This document shows positions 9,063 through 17,305 of a DNA stretch of 64,000 bases, piece by piece (position 1 is the first letter of the stretch; every line of letters begins with the position of its first letter). The position numbers and the translations under genes are program-made. The stretch is from assembly GCF_900116545.1 (NCBI RefSeq), contig NZ_FPCK01000001.1, positions 868,001 through 932,000 of the forward strand, read 5' to 3'. Under the pieces are notes generated by a model. The model was given only the letters and a program-made list of their open reading frames with translations. It had not been told where the DNA came from and searched no databases. This DNA comes from Devosia crocina (lineage in GTDB: Bacteria; Pseudomonadota; Alphaproteobacteria; Rhizobiales; Devosiaceae).

Positions 9063-9935
9063 ATGAAGAAGCATTCCTTTATCCTCGCTGCCGCCGCGCT
9101 CGTTGCCGGCCTTGCGATGGCACCGGCCGCCCAGGCGGCCGAGGCCGGCATGCAGCCCGAACGCCAGGCCTGGTCGTTCGGCGGTATTTTCGGCACCTAT
9201 GACACCAACCAGCTCCAGCGTGGCTTCCAGGTTTTCCGCGAAGTCTGCGCAAGCTGCCACGGTGCGCATCTGATCGCGTTCCGCAACCTGATGGAGCCGG
9301 GTGGTCCGGAATTTTCCGAGGCCCAGGTGCGTGCGCTGGCGGCAGAATATGAAGTAGCCGATATCACCGCCGATGGCGGCGTGCGGCCTGCCGTGCCCGC
9401 CGACCGCTGGCCTTCGCCCTTCGCCAACGACCAGGAAGCGCGCGATGCCAATGGCGGCTCCATGCCGCCAGATTTCTCGGTTCTGGCCAAGGCGCGCGGC
9501 GTCAAGGACCCGTTCCCGACCTGGGTGTTCAATTACTTTACCGGTTACCAGGAAGGCGGCCCTGACTATATCCACGCGCTGCTGACCGGCTATCACGCGG
9601 AGGTGCCGGAAACGGCGCCGCACGGCGAAGACGGAACCCCGTTCCAGTTGCCGGAAGGCAAGTATTACAACGACTACTTCCCCGGCCACGCCATCGGCAT
9701 GGCGCCGCCGCTGGCCGATGGGGTCATCGACTATGCGGACGGGGAAAACGGGGTTTCTGTTCCCGAAACGCTGGACCAGTATTCGACCGACGTTTCCGCC
9801 TTCATGATGTGGATGGCCGAGCCGCACCTGGTTTCGCGCAAGCAGACCGGCTTTGTGGTGCTGATCTTCCTCGTGGTCTTTGCCGGCCTGATGTGGGGCA
9901 CCAAGCGCAAGCTCTGGGCCGGTATTGAGCACTAA
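9063..9935 (+). CDS. petC: Cytochrome c1
   Basis: 290 aa. Cleavable signal peptide (MKKHSFILAAAALVAGLAMA, then AQA), covalent haem motif CASCH at 62-66, the usual DG[GV]RP and GGSMPPDFS segments, GHAIGMAPPL supplying the Met axial ligand, and a C-terminal membrane anchor (VVLIFLVVFAGLMWG). Accepts electrons from the Rieske protein and passes them to soluble cytochrome c. Last gene of petABC, 14 nt after petB, followed by a terminator. Confidence 0.97.
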   Translation: MKKHSFILAAAALVAGLAMAPAAQAAEAGMQPERQAWSFGGIFGTYDTNQLQRGFQVFREVCASCHGAHLIAFRNLMEPGGPEFSEAQVRALAAEYEVADITADGGVRPAVPADRWPSPFANDQEARDANGGSMPPDFSVLAKARGVKDPFPTWVFNYFTGYQEGGPDYIHALLTGYHAEVPETAPHGEDGTPFQLPEGKYYNDYFPGHAIGMAPPLADGVIDYADGENGVSVPETLDQYSTDVSAFMMWMAEPHLVSRKQTGFVVLIFLVVFAGLMWGTKRKLWAGIEH

Positions 9936-9963
9936 GCAACGACTGCGCAGATACGATTGGAAT

Positions 9964-9986
9964 TGGGGCCGGGAGGCCCCTTTTCT
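9964..9986 (+). terminator. Intrinsic terminator of petABC
   Basis: GGGGCC-GGGA-GGCCCC stem-loop followed by TTTTCTT, 29 nt after the petC stop. Confidence 0.85.
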
Positions 9987-10046
9987 TCGTTTGGGGGAGT
10001 TTGAGGCGGTTTTGGCTTGCTGGAATAGGGTTTCTCGGCATTGCTA

Positions 10047-10166
10047 CCCCTCACCCTAACCCTCTCCCCGAAGGGGCGAGGGGAGGACTTCGAGTTGGGA
10101 TAATATCTGTTCAAGATCACTGGCCCGGTCTCCTTGCCCCTCGGGGGAGAGGGCTGGGGTGAGGGG
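10047..10166. repeat. Pair of palindromic intergenic elements in inverted orientation
   Basis: Element 1 (10047-10083) reads CCCCTCACCCTAACCCTC and ends GGGGCGAGGGG; element 2 (about 10137-10166) is its inverted relative ending GGGGTGAGGGG. Both can fold on themselves and on each other. The same family occurs at about 1125, 1512, 30957, 46668 and 54297. The remainder of the 9936-10274 gap holds only the petC terminator and no recognisable gene. Confidence 0.8.
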
Positions 10167-10274
10167 TTGGGTAGGAGAAAGGGCTCGAATTTTCCGGTCA
10201 CATGGCCGCAAGGCCCTTGCCATTGCATGGCTCAGCCGCAATATGGTTCATATCGGTTTTTGGAGGAGGTTGCC

Positions 10275-10469
10275 TTGTCCGCCATTCGCCTGGCTGTCAC
10301 TGTCGTGTCCGCCGCCATGACGGTGAGCCGCCATCCGGCGGTGCGCGCCGGCATTCATGCCGTTGCGACCAATCCGAAAGCGCGCGAGGCAGCCGTCAAT
10401 GCGACGCGCAGCGTGGCCTATAATGCCGGCGTTATCGCCCGGCACATCGTTGGCCGGCGCAATTCCTGA
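10275..10469 (+). CDS. Small hypothetical protein
   Basis: 64 aa, starting from TTG 10275 with GGAGGAGG 5-6 nt upstream: (M)SAIRLAVTVVSAAMTVSRHP and then a basic, Ala-rich stretch ending VIARHIVGRRNS. The longer upstream reading has no ribosome binding site and runs through the palindromic repeat, so it is rejected. One hydrophobic N-terminal segment may be a membrane helix. It lies 26 bp before apt. No family recognised. Confidence 0.6.
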   Translation: MSAIRLAVTVVSAAMTVSRHPAVRAGIHAVATNPKAREAAVNATRSVAYNAGVIARHIVGRRNS

Positions 10470-10495
10470 TCCAGACCACTCTTCTAGGGCCTTCC

Positions 10496-11029
10496 ATGTC
10501 GCTCGACCTCAAGTCGCTCGTCCGGACCATTCCGGACTATCCCAAGCCCGGGATTCTCTTTCGTGACATCACGACGCTGATCGAGCACCCGGAGGGGTTC
10601 AAGGAAAGCGTCGAGGCAATCGCGGCGGGATACCGGGGCCAGGGGTTCACCCATGTGGCGGGCATCGAGGCGCGAGGCTTTATTTTCGGGGCTGGCGTAG
10701 CTATTGCACTGGGCGTCGGCTTTGTGCCGGTGCGCAAGCGCGGCAAGTTGCCCGGTACGACGATCGGGCAGAACTATGCGCTCGAATATGGCGTCGACAC
10801 GATCGAAATCCATGCCGACGTGCTGGACGAGAACCACAAGGTTCTGGTGGTGGACGACCTGATCGCGACCGGCGGGACGGCTATTGCCGCCGTAGGGTTG
10901 ATCCGGCGCACGGGGGCAAGCTGCGATCACGCCGCCTTTGTGATCGACCTGCCCGATCTGGGTGGTGCGGCCAAGCTCAAGGCGGAGCAGGTCGAGGTTT
11001 CAGCCTTGATGGCATTCGAAGGGCACTGA
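10496..11029 (+). CDS. apt: Adenine phosphoribosyltransferase
   Basis: 177 aa. Salvages adenine plus PRPP to AMP. Seen: N-terminal IPDYPKPGILFRDIT, adenine-site GIEARGFIFG (57-66) and the PRPP-binding loop VLVVDDLIATGGTA (116-129). Length is standard. It shares the PRPP substrate with prs at 21.0 kb, and no purine operon is present locally. Confidence 0.97.
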   Translation: MSLDLKSLVRTIPDYPKPGILFRDITTLIEHPEGFKESVEAIAAGYRGQGFTHVAGIEARGFIFGAGVAIALGVGFVPVRKRGKLPGTTIGQNYALEYGVDTIEIHADVLDENHKVLVVDDLIATGGTAIAAVGLIRRTGASCDHAAFVIDLPDLGGAAKLKAEQVEVSALMAFEGH

Positions 11030-11034
11030 TCCAG

Positions 11035-11436
11035 CTACCAGTTGGCGCGGCCGTCGAGTTCCTCGATCTCGATCCTGGACCAGTCAAGATCGTCGATCAG
11101 ATTGAGGTTCACCTGGCATCTGGTCAATTTTGGCTCAGGCATTTCGTCGATGCCCTTGAGGGTGCCGTCAGTGTTGTAGACCGTGGACCAATCGATGCTT
11201 TCGCCCCAGGTGTGCATGCCGCAGCTGCCGCAGAAGTGGTGCAGGCCGACGCTGGGGTCAGTGGAATAGTCGCGCTGGCCGTCTGCTCGTTCGATCTTCA
11301 GCGCGCCATGGGGGTAGTAGGCCCATACCGCACCCGTGCGGGCGCAAAAGGTGCAGTTGCACCGTGCTGCACTGGTGGGATGGTCGGGCAGGGTTATGCG
11401 GGTCGCGCCGCAATGACAGGTTGCTGTTAGGCTCAT
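11035..11436 (-). CDS. GFA-family zinc-binding protein
   Basis: 133 aa with the GFA (glutathione-dependent formaldehyde-activating enzyme, CENP-V) fold. Zinc-binding cysteines are visible as CHCG near residue 7, CNCTFC near 26-31 and HFCGSCGMH near 68. The family was named from a formaldehyde-glutathione enzyme, but most members including this short one have no demonstrated activity. Convergent with apt, 5 bp between stops. Confidence 0.85.
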   Translation of the reverse strand: MSLTATCHCGATRITLPDHPTSAARCNCTFCARTGAVWAYYPHGALKIERADGQRDYSTDPSVGLHHFCGSCGMHTWGESIDWSTVYNTDGTLKGIDEMPEPKLTRCQVNLNLIDDLDWSRIEIEELDGRANW

Positions 11437-11501
11437 GGGTGACCTCCTCCAATTGGACGAGGCACATTAGGAGTGGGCGCTGACGGAGCGTGTCAGCACC
11501 G

Positions 11502-11900
11502 CTAGGCGGCAACCATGGTTTCGATCTCTGCGTCAACGAGGCAGAACTGGTTGCCTTCGGGGTCGCGCATGACGGTGTAGGTGGGCAGGACGCGGTCGAC
11601 GCTGGCGCCAGCCCCGACCAGACGCTCGACCTCGGCGCCGCGATCGCTCACCTCGATATCGAAATGCACGCGATTGTTTTCGGTAACGCGGCCATCGACA
11701 TTCTGGAAACACAGGGTAGGGCCGGGACCATCGACCATCACGGTTGTGTCGGTTTCCGGCGTGAGGCCCAGCGCGCGCAGTCGGGCAAGCTCTTCCTGGT
11801 CATAGGGACGGACGTCATAGCCGTCCAGGATCTGCGCCCAGAACCGGGCGAGGACCGGGGGCTTGTCGCAGTCGAAGACGATCTCGTGGATCACACCCAT
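11502..11900 (-). CDS. VOC superfamily (glyoxalase-like) protein
   Basis: 132 aa starting MGVIHEIVFDCDKPPVLARF, with paired beta-alpha-beta-beta-beta halves: CFQNVDGRVTENNRVHFDIEV and YTVMRDPEGNQFCLVD. This is the glyoxalase-like domain often of unknown substrate. Start at 11900 has AAGGAG 8 nt upstream; the longer ORF start at 11966 has none. Metal ligands H and E are plausible but the reaction is not predictable. Confidence 0.8.
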   Translation of the reverse strand: MGVIHEIVFDCDKPPVLARFWAQILDGYDVRPYDQEELARLRALGLTPETDTTVMVDGPGPTLCFQNVDGRVTENNRVHFDIEVSDRGAEVERLVGAGASVDRVLPTYTVMRDPEGNQFCLVDAEIETMVAA

Positions 11901-11975
11901 AGCGCTTCTCCTTGTCACGATGATAATTCGGTAACCATGAAATGCGGCAAGTTCCGGGCCTTGCACGGGACAGCA

Positions 11976-12005
11976 AAAGGCCCGGCATTGCTGCCGGGCC
12001 TTGTC
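11976..12005 (-). terminator. Intrinsic terminator of terC
   Basis: Read on the minus strand, AAGGCCCGGCA and TGCCGGGCCTT flank a 4-nt loop and are followed by TTTGC, 13 nt beyond the terC stop. Confidence 0.8.
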
Positions 12006-12017
12006 ATATAGAAGGGC

Positions 12018-13037
12018 TCAGGGTTCGAGCTGGCCCTGTCTGGGGTCTTCCTCGGCGCTGATATTGGGTTCGTTGCGCGTCTTCCAGAGCGAGTAGAAGA
12101 CGCCCGCGGCGAGGATGCCGATAGTCAGTCCGAGCGAAATTGCCGTGGGGACATGATAGCCGAAGGGCACGAGACAGATCTTGAAGCCGATCATCACGAG
12201 AATAATGGCGAGCGAGGTCTGCAGATAGCGGAAGCGGTTCATGGCGGCAGCGAGCGCGAAATAGAGCGCGCGCAGGCCCAGGATGGCAAAGATGTTGGAT
12301 GTGTAGACGATAAAGGTGTCCTGCGTGACCGCGAAAACGGCGGGCACCGAGTCGACTGCGAAGATGAGGTCGACGATCTCGACCATGATCAGCGCCACTG
12401 CAAGCGGGGTCAGCCAGGTGACCATCTTGCCGGTGGTTGGGTGCGGAGCCTTGACCGTGAAGCTGCGGCCATGGAGCTGCTTGGTGATGCGGAAGCGCTT
12501 GTTGAGGAACTGGAAGATCTTGTTGTCTTCCATGTTCGGCTCTTCGTCCTGGTGCCGGAACATGCGAATGCCGGTGAAGATCAGGAAGGCCCCGAAGAAC
12601 AGCAGAATCCAGCTGAACTGATAAACGAGGGCCGCACCAATGCCGATCAGGATGGCGCGGAAGGCGATGACGCCCAAAATGCCCCAGAACAGCACGCGGT
12701 GCTGATAAAGCCGGGGAATGCCCAGGAAGCCGAAAATAGTGGCGATGACGAACATGTTGTCCATCGCCAGCGACTGCTCGATCAGATAGCCGGTGTAGAA
12801 TTCAAGGCCTGCCTGAGCGCCGCGCTGGAACCAGACCCAGGCGCCGAAAGCAAGAGCAATCAGGACATAAAAGCCGTAGAGCAGCAGGCTCTCCTTGGCT
12901 TCGATCTCGTGCTCATCCCGATGCAGGATGCCGAGGTCGAAAACGAGGAGGCCGATCACGATCGTGATGAACGCGACCCAGAAATAAAGGGGAGTACCGA
13001 GAAAATCGCCCGATAGGGCGGCAATAAGCGATTCCAT
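12018..13037 (-). CDS. TerC/Alx family integral membrane protein
   Basis: 339 aa with about nine membrane helices. The family's metal-site signatures are present: the SLAMDNMFVIATIF block and the EIVDLIFAVDSVPAVFAVTQDTFIVYTSN block (acidic residues within membrane helices). TerC/Alx proteins are linked to Mn2+ export and metalation of secreted proteins. Start ATG 13037 is used because GGAGAAGG lies 8 nt upstream; the ATG at 13055 would place that sequence inside the coding region. A hairpin-rich leader precedes it. Confidence 0.92.
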   Translation of the reverse strand: MESLIAALSGDFLGTPLYFWVAFITIVIGLLVFDLGILHRDEHEIEAKESLLLYGFYVLIALAFGAWVWFQRGAQAGLEFYTGYLIEQSLAMDNMFVIATIFGFLGIPRLYQHRVLFWGILGVIAFRAILIGIGAALVYQFSWILLFFGAFLIFTGIRMFRHQDEEPNMEDNKIFQFLNKRFRITKQLHGRSFTVKAPHPTTGKMVTWLTPLAVALIMVEIVDLIFAVDSVPAVFAVTQDTFIVYTSNIFAILGLRALYFALAAAMNRFRYLQTSLAIILVMIGFKICLVPFGYHVPTAISLGLTIGILAAGVFYSLWKTRNEPNISAEEDPRQGQLEP

Positions 13038-13065
13038 TCGCCGGACCTTCTCCATGTAACGTGGT

Positions 13066-13126
13066 GGAGCAGCTCCGACATCGCCATGGAGAACCCATGA
13101 CCAGAGGGGCCCGGCGCTGCCCCTCT
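13066..13126 (-). promoter_or_regulatory. Hairpin-rich leader upstream of terC (candidate regulatory RNA)
   Basis: Three hairpins lie within 60 nt upstream of the terC ribosome binding site: AGAGGGGC/GCCCCTCT (13103-13126, 8 bp), CATGG/CCATG (13085-13099) and GGAG/CTCC (13066-13076). terC/alx genes are often controlled by the yybP-ykoY Mn2+ riboswitch or by the terC RNA motif of proteobacteria, but I could not match either consensus here. A possible promoter (TTGACC, 17 bp, AATCTA at 13126-13154) would start transcription inside the first hairpin, so the boundaries are unsure. Confidence 0.3.
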
Positions 13127-13182
13127 AGATTGAGCAACGGCACGAAAAGGTCAACCCCTGATTTTTCCAGCCGGGACGGCGG

Positions 13183-13527
13183 CTAGCGTGGGGTGCAGAG
13201 CATGACGATGGCGTCGGCGGTCTCGAGCTGGACCGCGACGCCATTGGCGGGATCCTCGACCATGCGGGCAGCCTGGATGCCGGTATTGCTGGCGAAATTG
13301 CCGTCGTTGAAGCCCACGCCATCCTGATAGGGGGTGACGGTGCCCGTGCCCGAATTTGGATCGCCAGTGGTTCGGGAGGCCCAGCCATAGACATTTCCGT
13401 AGATGGTCAGGATGCCCACCCGATTGGTGGTCGCATCCCGGCAACTCCAATTGCCCTGATAGACCTGCGCCATGGAGGGCGCGGCGGAAGCGGAAAGCAG
13501 CAATAGGGCAAGAACGAATCGGCGCAT
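13183..13527 (-). CDS. Secreted hypothetical protein
   Basis: 114 aa with a clear signal peptide (MRRFVLALLLLSASAAPSMA, cleavage near AQV). The mature part of about 93 residues contains two Cys (NWSC and MLCTPR) that could form a disulphide, and Gly/Thr-rich strands (GTGTVTPYQDGVGFNDGN). No family recognised. Lone gene upstream of terC on the same strand. Confidence 0.7.
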   Translation of the reverse strand: MRRFVLALLLLSASAAPSMAQVYQGNWSCRDATTNRVGILTIYGNVYGWASRTTGDPNSGTGTVTPYQDGVGFNDGNFASNTGIQAARMVEDPANGVAVQLETADAIVMLCTPR

Positions 13528-13558
13528 GGGAGGAGAGTGCCGATGGGCCCGAACTGTT

Positions 13559-14116
13559 TCAAGTGCTCCGGCGCAGCCTTTTGCCGATGATGGGCAATCT
13601 GGTGAGTGCCAGCAACAGTTTTAGCCGCCATGGCATGCGGTAGTCGCGCAGCTTGGAAAAGCCGACGATTTCGGCGCAATAAACCAGATCGCCACGCTGA
13701 TTGACCGCGGTCAAGCGATTGAACAGCAGCCCCCATCCCGGCAGGGAGTTCGAGGGGCGCTTATCGGTGACGACCAGCTCATAAGTCACGGTGTCGCCGG
13801 GCCGTACAGGAACCTTAAATTCCATCGAATTGACGCCGGGCGACGGACCGGATACGCCGGGCTCGTCGCCTTCGGCCTTGAGCCGCCCGGCTTCGGCATC
13901 AAGCGCATCGACCATCTTGCGGTGGCCCACGCTCACCGTATGCCAGCCGCTGGCAACCAAACCGCCGAAATGGCTATGGCGGGCGGCTTCGGGGTCGATG
14001 TGGAAATATTGCGGGTCGTAGAGCCGGGCGAAGCGGATGATTTCGCTCTCTGTGAAGGTGTGGTCGCCGAGTGGGAAAACTTCGTCGATGGTGATGTCCT
14101 CGAACCAGCGCGTCAT
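13559..14116 (-). CDS. MaoC-like dehydratase (second of pair)
   Basis: 185 aa hot-dog protein starting MTRWFEDITIDEVFPLGDHT. The hydratase-2 motif region FARLYDPQYFHIDPEAARHS with FGGLVASGWHT supplies the catalytic Asp/His pair (YDPQYFH). Likely hydrates or dehydrates an enoyl-CoA. Its ATG (14116) overlaps the stop of the upstream MaoC gene as ATGA, so the two are translationally coupled and may form a heteromer. Confidence 0.88.
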   Translation of the reverse strand: MTRWFEDITIDEVFPLGDHTFTESEIIRFARLYDPQYFHIDPEAARHSHFGGLVASGWHTVSVGHRKMVDALDAEAGRLKAEGDEPGVSGPSPGVNSMEFKVPVRPGDTVTYELVVTDKRPSNSLPGWGLLFNRLTAVNQRGDLVYCAEIVGFSKLRDYRMPWRLKLLLALTRLPIIGKRLRRST

Positions 14117-14586
14117 GCGGCGACCTCGCGACATTCGACGAGATTGGCGAGGCGCATGGTGAGGACCGGTTTGCCGGCCTGGTTGCGGATGTCGAAATCG
14201 AGCGTGACGATGCCCCATTGCGGGTGGCTGGACGAGCGGCGCAGACCCGCAATGGTCACAGTTCCGCCGATCGTGTCGCCGGCCATGACCGGGTTTTTCC
14301 ACTTGAGATTTTCAAAGCCCAGACCGCCGCAGGAGGCAACTTGTCCCAGAAACGCGTCGACCAGCATGCGCAGGCTTAGCGCACCGGTTTGCCAGCCACT
14401 CGATGCCAGTCCGCCGAGCAGGCTCTTGCGTGCCGCGTCCTCGTCGAGGTGAAAGGGCAGGGGATCGAACTCCCGCGCGAAGGTGAAGATCATGTCCCTG
14501 GTCACGGTCACCTGACCGAGTTCAATGACTTCGCCAAGCGCCAGGTCTTCGAAATGCCGCCGGTCTTGCGTGACAGGATTGGTCAT
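14113..14586 (-). CDS. MaoC-like dehydratase (first of pair)
   Basis: 157 aa hot-dog protein, FEDLALGEVIELGQVTVTRD followed by FAREFDPLPFHLDEDAA and LLGGLASSGWQT: same hydratase-2 layout (FDPLPFH) as its downstream neighbour. The duplicated, ATGA-overlapping arrangement suggests a two-subunit enoyl-CoA hydratase, known for MaoC pairs in other bacteria; substrate not inferable. Confidence 0.88.
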   Translation of the reverse strand: MTNPVTQDRRHFEDLALGEVIELGQVTVTRDMIFTFAREFDPLPFHLDEDAARKSLLGGLASSGWQTGALSLRMLVDAFLGQVASCGGLGFENLKWKNPVMAGDTIGGTVTIAGLRRSSSHPQWGIVTLDFDIRNQAGKPVLTMRLANLVECREVAA

Positions 14587-14934
14587 CGTCTTTCCCTATA
14601 CGTCAATGCGGGTTCTCGCATGTTGACGGCGTGTGGGCAAGCCAGGGTGGCGGGGTTCGAGCGTGCAGGTCCCGTTCCTCAGAAGTCCTTCGCGGAGAGC
14701 TCTCGTCGCCTTGCACCTTGATTGGTTTTCGATTGGCGAACGAGCCTGTGGCTTAGGGCCGTCGAGAGGCATCGCTCATTTCAGCGGCATGTCCTCTCAC
14801 ACTGCAGGGCGTCCCGCCGGCTTTATCCAAGGTCATTTTGTGCAAGCACACTGCATCATGCGCAAGAGGTGCGCAGGTGGTGCCCCCTATCGGCGAAGTG
14901 ACGACGCGGTGTGACATCTGCTCTGAAGATTGAG
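14587..14934. other. 350-bp intergenic region, no gene recognised
   Basis: Lies upstream of the MaoC pair and downstream of the GGDEF-EAL gene, both minus strand. The only structure noted is a dyad at 14602-14626 (GTCAATGCG and CGCATGTTGAC around GGTTCT) just upstream of the MaoC start, which may be an operator or a leader hairpin. Short ORFs here have no ribosome binding site or recognisable domain. Confidence 0.4.
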
Positions 14935-17271
14935 TCAGGTGCTAGGAAGCGTTCGGCGGGAGGGGAGGGCGAGGGGTTCGAGAAGGAGCGCGCGAAAATC
15001 GGCTTCGGGCATGGGGGCACCGAAAAAGTAGCCCTGCGCTTCGGTGCAGCCGGCCTTGGCAATGATGTCGAGTTGGGCCTGGGTTTCGACACCTTCGGCG
15101 GTCGTAGCCATCTTAAGATTTTTGCCAAGGGTCGCGATGGACTGGACGATGGGCAGGCTTTCGGGACGCATTTCAAGACCACGCACGAAGCTCTGGTCGA
15201 TCTTGAGCTTGTCGAAAGGGAAGCGCTGCAGATAGCTCAGCGAGGAATAGCCGGTGCCGAAATCGTCGAGCGCGATGGTGAGGCCCAAGGCGCGCAGCTG
15301 ACGCAAGGCTTCAAGATTTGCTGCGTTATTTTGCAGCAGCACGGACTCGGTGATTTCCAGTTCGAGGCGGCGTGCGTCGAGTTCGCTTGTGGCAAGAACC
15401 GCCTTGACCATGTCGACCAGTCCGGATCTGCCGAACTGCACCGGGGAAAGGTTGACCGAGACGCGGACATGATCGGGCCAGCCCAGCGCATCCTGGCAGG
15501 CCTGCTTGAGCGCCCACTCGCCCAGAACTTCGATGGCGCCGGTTTCTTCGGCAAGCGGAATGAACTGGCCGGGGGAAACCATGCCGTGCTCGGGGTGATG
15601 CCAGCGCATGAGTGCTTCGCCGGAGACGACGAAGCCTGTCTGGAGTTCCACCAGCGGCTGATAATAAAGCTCGAACTGGTCGAGCTTGATGCCGCGCCGC
15701 AGGTCGCTCTCGATGTGGCGACGGTTCTGTAGCGACTTTTCCATCTGCGAAGAGAACAAGCGGTAGAAGCCGGCACCATCCGCCTTGGCACTGTAAAGCG
15801 CGAGATCAGCACGCTTCATAAGCTGATCTGCATCCTGACCATCGCGCGGCGCAAGCGCAATGCCAACGCTGGTGCTGACGATGATTTCGTTGTTCTCGAT
15901 GTGATAGGGGCGACCTACCGCAACGATGAGGTCTTCGGCGAGGGCGCGGGCGCTTCGGTCGGTGGTATCTTCGCAATAGTGGAGGAGTGCAAATTCGTCG
16001 CCGCCAAGGCGGGCAATGGTGTCACGCGAAGAGGCGGTGCGGCGCAGGCGTTCGGCGACCTGGCGAAGCAATTCATCGCCCACCGGATGTCCCATGGTGT
16101 CGTTGACTTCCTTGAACCGGTCGAGATCAAGATAAAGAACCGCGAAACACTGCTGGTGGCGCTCGAGGCCGCGCACGGCCTGGGCGATGTTTTCCCAGAA
16201 AAGGAGCCGGTTTGGCATCTCGGTGAGATGATCGTGACGGGCAATGTGCACGATGCGCTTTTGCGCATGGTAGCGCTCGGTGACATCTTCAAACGTGCAG
16301 ACATAACCATCGTCCTTGACCGTCTCACGGCGCACCAGCAGCACCGTCCCGTCGATCAACTGGTGGGCATGCTCGTCGAGAAGAGCGAAGTCGTGATCGG
16401 GGGAAAGGTCGCTGCCGAGTTCACGATGGTTGAACAGGGGCGAGATCGAATCCTGAAGAAGGGCGGGATCGACGAGGTCGGCGATGGGCGTGCCCGGTGC
16501 AGCCTCTGCTTCGGTGAGCCCGAACAGCATAAGAAAGCGCGGATTGCAGACCACGACGCGATTGGCTTTGTCGAGAAGGCAGACGCCCAGCGTCATGGCA
16601 TCAAGCGATGCATCGAAACGGGCATTTTGAATTGCCAGATCCCTTTCGCTCTGGCGCAAGATTTTCTGCGTTCGATTCAGCAGGCGATTGTGGATGAAAA
16701 GCATCGCGATCAGCAGGCAGCCGACCGCAACAAGGCCCATGGCGGTGACGATGAAGGTCCATTGCAGGTCTATCAGGCCCTGCCGGTCGGCCTCGATGCG
16801 GCCGATGTTCCAGACATTGGCATCGGTCGAGAGCCGCACAAGCTTGGGATAGACGGGATCGAGGATTTCGAGAATGCGGGCGGGAGTGCCCGGTTGATCG
16901 AGCTCGGCGAGGAGCGGCCGGGCAGCTTCGACTGCAGCTTCGAACTCATCAAGCACCTGGGCAATGCGCGGATCGGAATCGACAAAGGCCGATACCGACT
17001 GAGTGCGCAGGGTCTTGACCCGGTTGACCACGATATCGAAGCGCAGCCTGACCTCGTCGGCACTGACTGTGCCATCGCCCATGCCGAAGGCGGCGACGCG
17101 CTGTTCGAGCCTGGCGAATTCGCTTGGGGTCTGGGCGATCAGCCAGGTGACATTGCCCAAGCCCACGCCTTCGAGCGCGGCATGGCGCTGAAACAGCACG
17201 GCTGAGACGTAAACTGCTGCCCCGACGAAACCCAGGATGAGAACGATCAACGCTATGCGCAGAAGCCGCAT
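14935..17271 (-). CDS. Membrane GGDEF-EAL protein with periplasmic sensor and PAS domain
   Basis: 778 aa. Order: TM helix (6-28), periplasmic region (about 30-170), TM helix (172-194), PAS-like domain (about 215-330), GGDEF domain with intact LGGDEF at 422-427, EAL domain with GEALMRW at 551-557 and the DDFGTGYSSLSYL loop. Both c-di-GMP synthase and phosphodiesterase motifs look complete; no RxxD inhibitory site is seen just before GGDEF. The periplasmic region (EFARLEQRVAAF, then VSADEVRLRFDIVVNRV) resembles that of the histidine kinase at 25.5 kb. The upstream gene 34 bp away encodes its small periplasmic partner. Confidence 0.93.
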   Translation of the reverse strand: MRLLRIALIVLILGFVGAAVYVSAVLFQRHAALEGVGLGNVTWLIAQTPSEFARLEQRVAAFGMGDGTVSADEVRLRFDIVVNRVKTLRTQSVSAFVDSDPRIAQVLDEFEAAVEAARPLLAELDQPGTPARILEILDPVYPKLVRLSTDANVWNIGRIEADRQGLIDLQWTFIVTAMGLVAVGCLLIAMLFIHNRLLNRTQKILRQSERDLAIQNARFDASLDAMTLGVCLLDKANRVVVCNPRFLMLFGLTEAEAAPGTPIADLVDPALLQDSISPLFNHRELGSDLSPDHDFALLDEHAHQLIDGTVLLVRRETVKDDGYVCTFEDVTERYHAQKRIVHIARHDHLTEMPNRLLFWENIAQAVRGLERHQQCFAVLYLDLDRFKEVNDTMGHPVGDELLRQVAERLRRTASSRDTIARLGGDEFALLHYCEDTTDRSARALAEDLIVAVGRPYHIENNEIIVSTSVGIALAPRDGQDADQLMKRADLALYSAKADGAGFYRLFSSQMEKSLQNRRHIESDLRRGIKLDQFELYYQPLVELQTGFVVSGEALMRWHHPEHGMVSPGQFIPLAEETGAIEVLGEWALKQACQDALGWPDHVRVSVNLSPVQFGRSGLVDMVKAVLATSELDARRLELEITESVLLQNNAANLEALRQLRALGLTIALDDFGTGYSSLSYLQRFPFDKLKIDQSFVRGLEMRPESLPIVQSIATLGKNLKMATTAEGVETQAQLDIIAKAGCTEAQGYFFGAPMPEADFRALLLEPLALPSRRTLPST

Positions 17272-17305
17272 GGTGAACGACTTTATCCCTTGGGTTCGAG
17301 TGTGA

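Noticed and set aside
14640-14700. GGGGTTCGAGCG considered as a tRNA T-arm
   Set aside because: No matching acceptor, D or anticodon arms could be built around it. No tRNA was recognised anywhere in the window.
14633-14914. 93-codon plus-strand frame in the gap before the GGDEF-EAL gene
   Set aside because: No ribosome binding site, no recognisable domain, atypical composition.
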